A DNA stretch of 15,481 nucleotides from CAZLCK01 sp964558235 (lineage in GTDB: Bacteria > Actinomycetota > Coriobacteriia > Coriobacteriales > CADBOM01). The stretch is taken from contig CAZLCK010000035.1 of assembly GCA_964558235.1 (NCBI GenBank), positions 1-15,481 on the forward strand, in the 5' to 3' direction. The notes beneath the pieces are model-generated. The model had not been told where the DNA came from and ran no database searches. It saw only the letters and a list, made by a program, of their open reading frames with translations. Below are positions 6,336-13,318 of this stretch, piece by piece. A program made the position numbers and the translations under genes. Positions within the stretch are counted from its first letter, which is position 1. Each line of letters opens with the position of its first letter.

Positions 6336-7985
6336 TTGAAAAGCAGTAGTTCACCTTCTTGTATGATCGATGATGGATCCCCTCGAGTTAGTCTTGCTAT
6401 GCTGGCAGACTATCTTGAATCTATGACTATCCTTAGTACTCCAAGCACAAAAAGATGGGCTCTAAAAGGTTTTATTGCTCTACCCACAAATGATAGTGAT
6501 GAAAACATTAGTAATTCCGAGCAAGTCTTATTTATTTGTCAGGGGAGAGAAGCTCCTGAATTTTTGCAACGTTTTTCTAATTCAGCGTTTTTAGTTGTAT
6601 ATGATGGTGATGATTTCCCTCAGTGGATGGAAGACCATAAAGAGCGCGTTATGCTGATAAAAAAAGATCGCGCTTATTCATATATCCTTTTTATGGTGCA
6701 AGAATTCTTTTTAAGAATGATGTTTTGGAATCGCCGTATGTCTAACATAGCTTTAGGCAGTGGCGCTTTTCAGGATTTAGTCGATGCTAGTGAGGAGATT
6801 CTAGAAAACTTTATCGTGCTTTCTGATAATGCTAATGCTGTGATTGCATACACGCATTCTTGTGATGCTCCTGAAAAATATAGCAAGCAGCTCATAGAGA
6901 CTGGCTACTATACGCCTGCCTTGCTGAGCTATTTCGATTTGCAAGAGTCTTTTGGGAAAAATATCGTCAAAAAAACTAGTGAGCTATTAGATGATAGATC
7001 TCCAGTAGATATCTATATTTTTCCAGTGTGGCATCGCGGAATTTATTTTGGTAGATGCATGATGATTTGTTCATCAGCTCAGATGACAGATGGTTTACGA
7101 GATTATTTAAAGCTCTTCTTGGACTGGGTATCAGTTACTTGTGAGCGTATATGGCGAGTTGAGCTTGAAAGTAAGAACCCGGTCAATATGATGTTTGTAA
7201 ACATCATCACTGGTAGGCATATGAGTGAAGAGTATATTCGTGCACGAATTTCTCAATTGGATCTTCCTGAAATTCCACAATACAAACTCATTTTGATCAA
7301 AACTGAAAATATTTCTGATAACAAGCGTTTGGTTGTGATTATGGATGCAGCAAGACGCCTCAACAATTCAAAGTCGATTACTTTTAGATATAACGGCGAT
7401 ATTTTAGCTCTTCTTTATGCAAGTGATAATGATGATGGTTCATTTTCGATTAAACGTGTTATCGATGATGTAGATTCAAGGATCTGCGAGCCTTATTCGG
7501 TTTATTCTGGCACCTCGCAAGTGTTTGAACATTTAGAAGACTTAGATTTAGCCTATAGACAGGCAACTTTGGCCTGCAATTACAAGGACGCAATCGATGC
7601 GGAGAGAGCTGTTGTTCCTCAAGCTCCAAAAAAGACTGTTTATGCCTTTGAGAATGCACTCTTATATTATTTGATCGACAAGGAATTCGAGAGCAATCGT
7701 TTCAAAGAGTTTTCTTTTTCGCATTCATTTTTGGATAAGATCATTGAACGTGACAAAACAAATGGCACAAACGACTTTGCATTGCTTTGGGTATATTTGA
7801 ATTGCGATTGCAATATTTCATCCACTGCAAAGCAACTCTTTATGCATAGAAACACTGTTATTTATCACATAGATAAGATCAAAGATACTTTTTTGCTAGA
7901 TTTTAGTGACGAGGGAACTCGCGATAGATGTCTAGTTGATTACAAGATCAAGTTCCTATCTGCAGCTAGGAATTCAATGCAATAA
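6336..7985 (+). CDS. PucR/CdaR-type transcriptional regulator
   Basis: This 549-residue protein has the C-terminal helix-turn-helix of PucR/CdaR regulators at about 480-540, with NISSTAKQLFMHRNTVIYH as the recognition unit and a DRCLVDYKIKFL tail. The middle (about 285-420) resembles the CdaR-type degenerate GGDEF-like domain. The N-terminal 280 residues are not recognised and may be the sensory part. No transmembrane segment is obvious. I choose the TTG at 6336 because AAAGGAG (6321-6327) lies eight bases upstream; the in-frame GTG at 6306 has no ribosome-binding site and would overlap the palindrome. Such proteins usually activate catabolic or transport genes in response to a substrate. It sits between the Mo-enzyme operon and the AOR operon, so it is a good candidate regulator of one or both. 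Confidence 0.85.
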   Translation: MKSSSSPSCMIDDGSPRVSLAMLADYLESMTILSTPSTKRWALKGFIALPTNDSDENISNSEQVLFICQGREAPEFLQRFSNSAFLVVYDGDDFPQWMEDHKERVMLIKKDRAYSYILFMVQEFFLRMMFWNRRMSNIALGSGAFQDLVDASEEILENFIVLSDNANAVIAYTHSCDAPEKYSKQLIETGYYTPALLSYFDLQESFGKNIVKKTSELLDDRSPVDIYIFPVWHRGIYFGRCMMICSSAQMTDGLRDYLKLFLDWVSVTCERIWRVELESKNPVNMMFVNIITGRHMSEEYIRARISQLDLPEIPQYKLILIKTENISDNKRLVVIMDAARRLNNSKSITFRYNGDILALLYASDNDDGSFSIKRVIDDVDSRICEPYSVYSGTSQVFEHLEDLDLAYRQATLACNYKDAIDAERAVVPQAPKKTVYAFENALLYYLIDKEFESNRFKEFSFSHSFLDKIIERDKTNGTNDFALLWVYLNCDCNISSTAKQLFMHRNTVIYHIDKIKDTFLLDFSDEGTRDRCLVDYKIKFLSAARNSMQ

Positions 7986-8010
7986 ATATTTTAGAAATTC
8001 CAATATTTTT
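7984..8010 (+). terminator. Weak A/T-only hairpin at the end of the regulator gene
   Basis: AAATATT (7984-7990) pairs with AATATTT (8002-8008), with T's following. The first arm overlaps the stop codon. With no G/C in the stem it would be a poor terminator. Confidence 0.25.
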
Positions 8011-8235
8011 GGTGTATATGTGTTGAAATAATTAGGTTTGTGCATTTTGCTAAAATAATTCAGTTATTAGAACATATTGTGCAAATAAATTAAGTCCATA
8101 ATGCAATAAAATCTATTAATTCAGGTTTGCCCTTGAAACTAATCTGGTTTTCGGAGCATTCTTTTGTTTTCAATGTCTTTAAGGCTTATTTGTCAATTTG
8201 TTTATTAATGAATTAGTGAGCTTTGAAAACAGCAC
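8011..8235. other. A/T-rich intergenic region before the ferredoxin/AOR operon
   Basis: I see no gene here. The region holds GTGCA-containing words (TGTGCATTTTGC at 8039-8050, TTGTGCAAAT at 8088-8096, and TAATGCAATAAAAT from 8098) that resemble words in other gaps of the window. There is also a 9-bp inverted repeat, TGTTTTCAA (8165-8173) with TTGAAAACA (8223-8231). TTGTCA (8190-8195) is a possible -35 box, but the best -10 at 17 bases (TTAGTG) is poor. The operon's promoter must lie here if it is not read through from the regulator. Confidence 0.5.
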
Positions 8236-8280
8236 CTAGGGTTACAACGTCTAGGGTTAAATAGGGGAGAAATAGGGGAG
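8236..8280 (+). repeat. Paired direct repeats CTAGGGTTA x2 and AATAGGGGAG x2 at the ribosome-binding site
   Basis: CTAGGGTTA occurs at 8236-8244 and 8251-8259, then AATAGGGGAG at 8260-8269 and 8271-8280. The core TAGGG therefore appears four times at spacings of 15, 10 and 11 bases. The last copy supplies the Shine-Dalgarno sequence (GGGGAGG, 8275-8281) for the ATG at 8290, and the third copy is a duplicate of it. Confidence 0.6.
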
Positions 8281-8289
8281 GTTGGTCTT

Positions 8290-8817
8290 ATGACCAAAAG
8301 CACTGGCTACAGTAAACATGTGGTCCAATACTCCGGAGAATATTCATTTTGCGCCGGATGTAATTCATGCGAGGCGATCTGTTCGCTTCTACATGATGGT
8401 TTGGTTAGTCCTAGCTATAACAGAATCTTTGTCGATAACGGAGGGACAAGGGAGTGCGTGAGCACAATTTATTCGTGTCAACAATGTGAAGATCATCCAT
8501 GTTATGAGGCTTGTCCCAAAAAGGATGTTGCAATTTGTGTTGATGAAGATGGGATTACATATATTGTTGAAGAGGAATGCATTGGTTGTGGTGCTTGCAT
8601 AAGAAAGTGCAAGTTCGATCCACCGCGAATCAATATGGCAAAAAAGCCTGTTAGAAAAGAGTGGCGTGCAAAAAAGTGTGATCTTTGCAGAACACGCCCG
8701 GAAGGACCAGCATGTGTTGAGTATTGCCCAGTTAGATGTTTAGGCATATCAACAGAGCCTGAAGGACATGTTACCGACCCTGAATATACAAACGATATCG
8801 TTTTGTCTGAGATGTAA
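8290..8817 (+). CDS. Four-[4Fe-4S] ferredoxin subunit of an AOR-family enzyme
   Basis: This 175-residue protein has four ferredoxin cysteine sets: C21/24/27/31, C63/66/71/75, C97/100/103/107 and C130/133/142/146. That is the DmsB/HycB-type arrangement for four 4Fe-4S clusters. There is no signal peptide, so it is cytoplasmic. Its stop codon overlaps the ribosome-binding site of the AOR gene, which starts 13 bases later, so the two are translated together and form one complex. Pairs of a polyferredoxin and a tungsten subunit are known as AorA-AorB aldehyde oxidoreductases and, in a diverged form, as BamC-BamB of class II benzoyl-CoA reductases. Its job is to pass electrons between the tungsten subunit and a further partner, which is not in this window. 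Confidence 0.9.
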   Translation: MTKSTGYSKHVVQYSGEYSFCAGCNSCEAICSLLHDGLVSPSYNRIFVDNGGTRECVSTIYSCQQCEDHPCYEACPKKDVAICVDEDGITYIVEEECIGCGACIRKCKFDPPRINMAKKPVRKEWRAKKCDLCRTRPEGPACVEYCPVRCLGISTEPEGHVTDPEYTNDIVLSEM

Positions 8818-8830
8818 GGAGGGTTAAAAG

Positions 8831-10921
8831 ATGGCGAATAGAACTGTAGATGACATTATCAATAATCCTGAAAATACCCTCCATCTAGCTGGATATGTTG
8901 GGCAGATTTTAAGGATTAACTTAACTGATAGATCAACCGAGATTATCTCTACATATAAGTATGTGCCCAAGTATATTGGTGGACGTATGCTTGGTGCCAA
9001 GATATTTTACGATGAGGTAATGCCTGGCACAGATTGTTTTGATCCAGGCAATAAACTCATATATACAACTGGCGCGACAACTGGAACAGCAATTCCTACT
9101 GGAGGACGCTCTGAGATGGTTGGAATTGCTGCAAACAACCTCCCAACTCAATTTGCGTTTGGCGGAATTGGAGGATGGTTTGGTAGCGAGCTAAAGTTTG
9201 CTGGTTACGATGGATTTATTCTCGAAGGCGCATCTGAAGAGCCAATCTATGTTTGCATCGACGATGACAAGGTAGAGTTTTTGCCTGCAGATGATCTATG
9301 GGGTATGAGGGTTCATCAGACCCAGGAGGCACTTATTGAACGTCATGGCAAGGAATTTAAGGCAATGGTCATTGGCCCTGCAGGAGAAAATCTTTGCCGT
9401 AATGCTTCTATTACAACTAGTGCCGATTGCGTTTTGGCAAAGGCTGGATTTGGAGCCGTTATGGGCTCAAAGAAGTTAAAGGGCGTTGTTGTACATGGTA
9501 CTGGCGTTGTTGCTGTTGGAGATATCGACAAACTTCTTGAGCTAAGACTTAAGATGGGCTCACCTTACATGAGAAGGTCGCCTTTGCAGCCGCAGACGAA
9601 GTTTGGCCTACCTGGAAGTGAGGCTGAAGGCGAGTTCACAAGAGCTAATATTGCATGCAGCTATGGATGTAATCAACACTGCAACTGTTTAATGATGGGT
9701 ACAGATTCTGCGCTAGATGTGGGAGAAAAGATTAACCATGTAGAGAAGTGTGTTTCTATCTCTGCCTATGGAATGGTAGTTGATGTCCCTTCTACTATTG
9801 GCTCTAACTGGATGACAAAGCAAAATCATATGCAGCCATGTAAGATGCTCAGCCGTGAGTTTCCAATTCCTGATCCAACCGATCCATATTTTGAAGAGAT
9901 TAATACTCCGATTAAGCCTGATATCTACAATTTTTGGAAGCCAGATTTTGCAAAGGGCAATATGATCAATGAGCTTTGCAATGACTATGGAATAGATAAG
10001 TGGGATATTACTATTTGGCTTTTAACTTGGTTGTCGATGGGGCAAAAAGAGGGTGTCTTTGAAGATATTGATTTTGGAATGCCTGTAGATGTCGAGAACT
10101 ACGACTTTGTTAAGTACATCATCGAGTCTATTGTATACCGCAAAGGCGAGATGGGTGATCTTTTGGCTGAGGGTATGGCCAGAGCAATTAGAAAACTTGG
10201 CAAGGAAAAGTTTGGTGACACAATCTATCATGGAAGAATTTCGCAGGAGTTAGATGGGCAGCGTCTCCCTTTGCCAATTAGCATGGAGACTGCTTGGGGC
10301 CATTCATTCCACTGGCAAGGTAGAGGTTACGAGGCAACGATCACAAAACCGACTTGGTTAGCAACTACGATTGCTCTTATGACATCTTCTCGTGATATGC
10401 AGACTATGGAGCATCATCATGATACCTATGAGAACTATCTGAAGATTATCGAAGGAGATCCATACGATAGTCAGGTTTTGGTCGATTCGATTATTAGAAA
10501 TGAGAACAAGGGCGAGATAAAAGATAGCGTTATGAGCTGCGAATGGCAAAGTCCAGATCTCTTCTGGGATTCTATGGAGGCCGAAGCCTGGTCGTGTGCG
10601 ACTGGCTATGAGATAACAAACGAGGAGTTAGTCGATACGGCTGTTCGTTCAAAGCTCTTATATCGTGCTATTTTGATCCGCAACTTTGGTCGTGATCGTG
10701 AGATGGAAGTTAATGCTGTTTGGCCAGCACTTACAATTCCAGACACACGCGGTGAAGTTGGAGATTGGGATGGATTTAATCGTTTAGTCGATAGATATTA
10801 CGAAACAAGAGGCTGGGATAAGGCTACAGCTTGGCCATATCGTGAAACTTGGGAGCGCTATGGTCTAGATTACATTGCCGATGACATGGAGCGTATAGGA
10901 AAGTTACCCGAGAGAAATTAA
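8831..10921 (+). CDS. Aldehyde:ferredoxin oxidoreductase family protein, tungsten-pterin catalytic subunit
   Basis: This 696-residue protein has the family's fold throughout. It opens with GYVGQILRINLTD (21-33) and YIGGRMLGAKIFYDE, then GATTGTAIPTGGR (81-93) and the pterin-binding GGWFGSELKFAGYDGF (114-129). The 4Fe-4S cysteines are C276, C280 and C284, with C286 adjacent; C589, about 107 residues from the end, is in the place of the distal fourth ligand. The DWD and RNFGRDRE stretches near the C terminus are also typical. A His triplet at 528-530 follows the TSSRDMQ segment that aligns with the SNRG region of classical AORs. TAAGGAGGG (8815-8823) is a strong ribosome-binding site for this ATG. 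The members oxidise aldehydes or reduce acids, and BamB-like members reduce aromatic rings. Sequence alone does not say which applies, and the protein is longer than classical AORs of about 600 residues. Confidence 0.92.
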   Translation: MANRTVDDIINNPENTLHLAGYVGQILRINLTDRSTEIISTYKYVPKYIGGRMLGAKIFYDEVMPGTDCFDPGNKLIYTTGATTGTAIPTGGRSEMVGIAANNLPTQFAFGGIGGWFGSELKFAGYDGFILEGASEEPIYVCIDDDKVEFLPADDLWGMRVHQTQEALIERHGKEFKAMVIGPAGENLCRNASITTSADCVLAKAGFGAVMGSKKLKGVVVHGTGVVAVGDIDKLLELRLKMGSPYMRRSPLQPQTKFGLPGSEAEGEFTRANIACSYGCNQHCNCLMMGTDSALDVGEKINHVEKCVSISAYGMVVDVPSTIGSNWMTKQNHMQPCKMLSREFPIPDPTDPYFEEINTPIKPDIYNFWKPDFAKGNMINELCNDYGIDKWDITIWLLTWLSMGQKEGVFEDIDFGMPVDVENYDFVKYIIESIVYRKGEMGDLLAEGMARAIRKLGKEKFGDTIYHGRISQELDGQRLPLPISMETAWGHSFHWQGRGYEATITKPTWLATTIALMTSSRDMQTMEHHHDTYENYLKIIEGDPYDSQVLVDSIIRNENKGEIKDSVMSCEWQSPDLFWDSMEAEAWSCATGYEITNEELVDTAVRSKLLYRAILIRNFGRDREMEVNAVWPALTIPDTRGEVGDWDGFNRLVDRYYETRGWDKATAWPYRETWERYGLDYIADDMERIGKLPERN

Positions 10922-10929
10922 AATGAGTC

Positions 10930-10960
10930 TAGCCACATGATATTGAGGCTATTTAATTTT
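10930..10960 (+). terminator. Weak hairpin after the AOR gene
   Basis: TAGCC (10930-10934) pairs with GGCTA (10947-10951), followed by TTTAATTTT. The stem is short, so this may be leaky, allowing read-through into the SDR gene 91 bases downstream of the AOR stop. Confidence 0.3.
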
Positions 10961-11012
10961 ATTAATAACGTCATGATCTAAAAATGTAGACTTTAGGAAG
11001 GGAGCGATAAGC

Positions 11013-11774
11013 ATGGGAAGACTTGAGAATAAGATCGCAGTTATTACCGGTGCAACATCTGGTATTGGAGCAGCAGTTGCTGAGATGTTTGCAAAGGAAG
11101 GGGCAAAGGTCGTTGCGACAGGTCGTAACGTAGAGCGTGGAAATAAAGTAGTAGATAATATTAAAGCCGCTGGCGGAGAGGCAATCTTTGTTCAGGGCGA
11201 CCTTCGTGAGAAGGATACTGTAGCAAAGCTACAAAAGGGCACCTATGATGCTTTTGGTAAGCCAAATGTATTGTTTAACAGCTCTGGTGTTTTACGCTCT
11301 AAGCCATTTCTAGAGCAAACAGATCAAGATCTTGTTGATATCGTAGAGATCAACTTCCGTTCTTACATGTGGACTATGCAAGCATTTATTCCAGATATGA
11401 TTGAGCTTGGCGGAGGAAGCATTATTAACGTTGCTTCTATCTCTTCTGTGTGGCCAGAGCTTAATTCTTATTACTATGGAGCTATGAAGGCTGGTGTCAC
11501 AAATATATCTCGTAATGTTGCGAAAGAATTTGCTCCAAAAGGCGTTAGAGTTAATTGCATTTTGCCTGGACCAGTTTTAACTAACATGACTCCAAAAGAG
11601 ATTACAGACAATGATGAGAATATGAAGGCTCTTGTTGATAGTAACTGCTTGCTTGGAAGGATTGTTTATCCCGATGACATCGCTTATGGCGCGGTTTATT
11701 TGGCATCTGACGAGTCTGCAATGATGACCGGATCTTCCATCACAATAGATGCAGGCACTTGCCTCAGCAATTAA
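11013..11774 (+). CDS. Short-chain dehydrogenase/reductase (SDR), FabG-like
   Basis: This 253-residue protein is a classical SDR of usual length. The cofactor motif TGATSGIG is at 12-19, NSSG (in place of NNAG) at 89-92, and the catalytic residues are Asn114, Ser142, Tyr155 and Lys159. ILPGPVLTNM and a C-terminal GSSITIDAG stretch complete the fold. Arg38 after the second strand suggests NADP(H) preference, which is only suggestive. It interconverts an alcohol and a ketone. GGAAGGGAG (10996-11004) lies eight bases before the ATG. It follows the AOR gene closely and is backed by tandem terminators, so it may be the last gene of that operon or a short unit of its own. FabG-like sequence does not imply fatty-acid synthesis here, because the neighbours are catabolic redox enzymes. 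Confidence 0.92.
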   Translation: MGRLENKIAVITGATSGIGAAVAEMFAKEGAKVVATGRNVERGNKVVDNIKAAGGEAIFVQGDLREKDTVAKLQKGTYDAFGKPNVLFNSSGVLRSKPFLEQTDQDLVDIVEINFRSYMWTMQAFIPDMIELGGGSIINVASISSVWPELNSYYYGAMKAGVTNISRNVAKEFAPKGVRVNCILPGPVLTNMTPKEITDNDENMKALVDSNCLLGRIVYPDDIAYGAVYLASDESAMMTGSSITIDAGTCLSN

Positions 11775-11820
11775 TTTTTCTGATTGAGTAATTTGGGAAA
11801 TTGTTAAGCAGCTCTTATCG

Positions 11821-11852
11821 AATGACCTCGGTATCATGCCGGGGTCATTTCG
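11821..11852 (+). terminator. First of two tandem terminators after the SDR gene
   Basis: AATGACCTCGG (11821-11831) pairs with CCGGGGTCATT (11839-11849) over 11 bp with one wobble and a 7-base loop. The T-run after it is short (TTT, then CGATT). Confidence 0.6.
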
Positions 11853-11861
11853 ATTAGTGGT

Positions 11862-11883
11862 GTGCCGAACATGGCACGTTTTT
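11862..11883 (+). terminator. Second tandem terminator after the SDR gene
   Basis: GTGCC (11862-11866) pairs with GGCAC (11873-11877), extendable by wobble pairs, with a 6-base loop and then GTTTTT (11878-11883). Together with the preceding hairpin it separates the redox genes from the transporter. Confidence 0.6.
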
Positions 11884-11966
11884 GGCAGATAGTTGATTGC
11901 CGATAACATATACATATTTTTGATTTAGTGCTTCAAAAATATTTTCATTTATACAAAATCTAATTT

Positions 11967-12959
11967 ATGAGTGAAGTGATAAAAACTAAATCTAGCGATG
12001 ATTCTATTGAAAACCCAAGAACAAACAAGAGGTTTTGGATCGGTGTTCTTAGCACGCTTGTTGGTGGCACACTTTGGGGATTTTCAGGTTCATGTGCGCA
12101 ATTTTTGCTCTCAAATTACGATGTTGATCCGCTATTTGTTACATCCGCAAGGATGGTCATGGCGGGTGTGCTTCTTCTTTTATTTATGCTACTTAAAAGA
12201 AGATCTCTACTTTTTTTAATGCTAAAAGATCGAGCATCTCGTTTTAGATTAGCTATATTTGGTTTTGCAATTTTAGGATGTCAGGCCACTTACATAATTG
12301 CTATTAACTATTCAAATGCCGGAACAGTTACGGTTCTTCAGTGTACCAACATAGTTTTTATTCTAATTGTGACATGTTTAATCTTAAGAAAACTTCCTAA
12401 GATCAAAGAGGTTATAGGCGTTGTTGTCGCTTTGATTGCTACTTGGCTTATTGCTACTCAGGGCAAATGGATAAATATGGTGTTGCCCCCTGAAGCTATA
12501 TTTTGGGGATTAATGGCGGGAGTTACTGCAGCAATTTATACTATGTGTCCAAAAAAATTATTTACTAAGTGGGGGAGTTTTAACTCTATTGCTGTTGGAA
12601 TGATGGTAGGTGCGATAATTGTGATTATTGCGCACCTAATACTTAACGTTATTGGTGAACTGATTTTATTTCCTGAGTTAGATGCCACTGGTTGGATTGC
12701 AATAATTGCGATAACTCTTGTTGGGACTATAGCTGCATTTGGATTTTTCTTACATGGTGTATCTATTGTTGGGCCCGTTAAGGGAAGCCTTTTAGGGACA
12801 ATTGAGCCAGCAAGCGCAACGATAATTTCTGCTATTTGGCTAGGGACTGAGTTTTCTATTGCAGATATTTTTGGTTTTATTCTGATGATGGCAATGATTG
12901 TTCTGGTCACGATTAAAGGTAAAGACGATGAACGAGATGTAGCTCAAGTAGTCGATTGA
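11967..12959 (+). CDS. DMT superfamily (EamA) transporter, ten transmembrane helices
   Basis: This 330-residue membrane protein has two EamA repeats of five helices. Hydrophobic segments fall at roughly 24-48, 55-76, 92-114, 117-140, 147-166, 173-196, 204-226, 239-266, 270-293 and 297-317. A charged N-terminal tail of about 22 residues comes first, and the C terminus is short and charged. The GTLWGFSGSCAQFLL opening and the GSLLGTIEPASATIISAIWLG segment near the end are typical of the family. Members move small metabolites or amino acids across the inner membrane, usually outward; the substrate here is unknown. There is no recognisable ribosome-binding site before the ATG at 11967, so translation may be leaderless or weak. 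It stands alone between the tandem terminators and the tRNA gene, so a link to the redox pathway is only positional. Confidence 0.88.
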   Translation: MSEVIKTKSSDDSIENPRTNKRFWIGVLSTLVGGTLWGFSGSCAQFLLSNYDVDPLFVTSARMVMAGVLLLLFMLLKRRSLLFLMLKDRASRFRLAIFGFAILGCQATYIIAINYSNAGTVTVLQCTNIVFILIVTCLILRKLPKIKEVIGVVVALIATWLIATQGKWINMVLPPEAIFWGLMAGVTAAIYTMCPKKLFTKWGSFNSIAVGMMVGAIIVIIAHLILNVIGELILFPELDATGWIAIIAITLVGTIAAFGFFLHGVSIVGPVKGSLLGTIEPASATIISAIWLGTEFSIADIFGFILMMAMIVLVTIKGKDDERDVAQVVD

Positions 12960-12995
12960 GATTTTTGAGCATTTATAAGTTTGTCAGATGACCGC

Positions 12996-13015
12996 AAGCT
13001 CCGTTAAGCTCCGTT
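12996..13015. repeat. Tandem 10-bp duplication AAGCTCCGTT
   Basis: Two perfect adjacent copies (12996-13005, 13006-13015) lie between the transporter gene and the tRNA promoter. They could be a regulator site or a simple slippage duplication. Confidence 0.6.
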
Positions 13016-13049
13016 CACAAAAAGTTTACACCTGAAATCACAGTCATTA

Positions 13050-13078
13050 TTGAATAGTGTTATGTATATTTGTAGACT
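13050..13078 (+). promoter_or_regulatory. Candidate promoter of the tRNA-fMet gene
   Basis: TTGAAT (13050-13055) and TAGACT (13073-13078) are 17 bases apart and each match four of six consensus positions. Transcription would start about 40 bases before the mature tRNA. The -10 box is part of a 9-bp inverted repeat, TAGACTAAA (13073-13081) with TTTAGTCTA (13108-13116). Confidence 0.4.
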
Positions 13079-13127
13079 AAACAGACGGCGATGAACGAGG
13101 CTATTTCTTTAGTCTAGTGATATATAT

Positions 13128-13204
13128 TGCGGGGTGGAGCAGTCTGGTAGCTCGCCGGGCTCATAACCCGGAGGTCGTAGGTTCAAATCCTGCCCCCGCG
13201 ACCA
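13128..13204 (+). tRNA. Initiator tRNA-fMet (anticodon CAT)
   Basis: A complete 77-base cloverleaf is present with CCA encoded in the DNA (13202-13204). The acceptor arm TGCGGGG pairs with CCCCGCG, leaving U1 opposite G72, a non-Watson-Crick pair as expected for an initiator. The D-loop has AGTCTGGTAGCT, the anticodon stem has three G-C pairs flanking the loop (GGGCTCATAACCC), which is the hallmark of initiator tRNA, and the T-loop is GTTCAAATC. Its 3' half adjoins an integrase gene and is the probable attachment site of the downstream element. Confidence 0.96.
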
Positions 13205-13213
13205 AGAAACTAC

Positions 13214-13248
13214 AGGTCAGAGGTATTCTTCTCTGGCCTTTTTTATTT
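13214..13248 (+). terminator. Terminator of the tRNA gene
   Basis: AGGTCAGAG (13214-13222) pairs with CTCTGGCCT (13231-13239), 9 bp with one wobble and an 8-base loop, followed by TTTTTT and a further TTTT. It could also stop transcripts coming from the integrase on the other strand less well, since that side lacks a T-run. Confidence 0.75.
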
Positions 13249-13250
13249 TC

Positions 13251-13292
13251 GGGACACGGTTTCGATGTCCTGGGGACAATTCGGGGACAATT
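13251..13292. repeat. GGGGACAATT direct repeats, candidate integrase arm-binding sites
   Basis: GGGGACAATT is repeated at 13272-13281 and 13283-13292 (11-base period), with a further GGGACA at 13251-13256. They sit between the tRNA terminator and the 3' end of the integrase gene, where arm-type sites of tyrosine recombinases are commonly found. Confidence 0.45.
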
Positions 13293-13318
13293 TACACGTT
13301 TAAAACTGCAAAATGAAA

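Noticed and set aside
11013..11774. Assigning the SDR as FabG of fatty-acid synthesis
   Set aside because: No other fatty-acid synthesis gene is present and SDR sequence motifs alone do not define the substrate.
11861..11883. TGTGCC-N6-GGCACG as another copy of the regulator palindrome
   Set aside because: It is followed directly by GTTTTT and lies after a gene end, so it is better explained as an intrinsic terminator.
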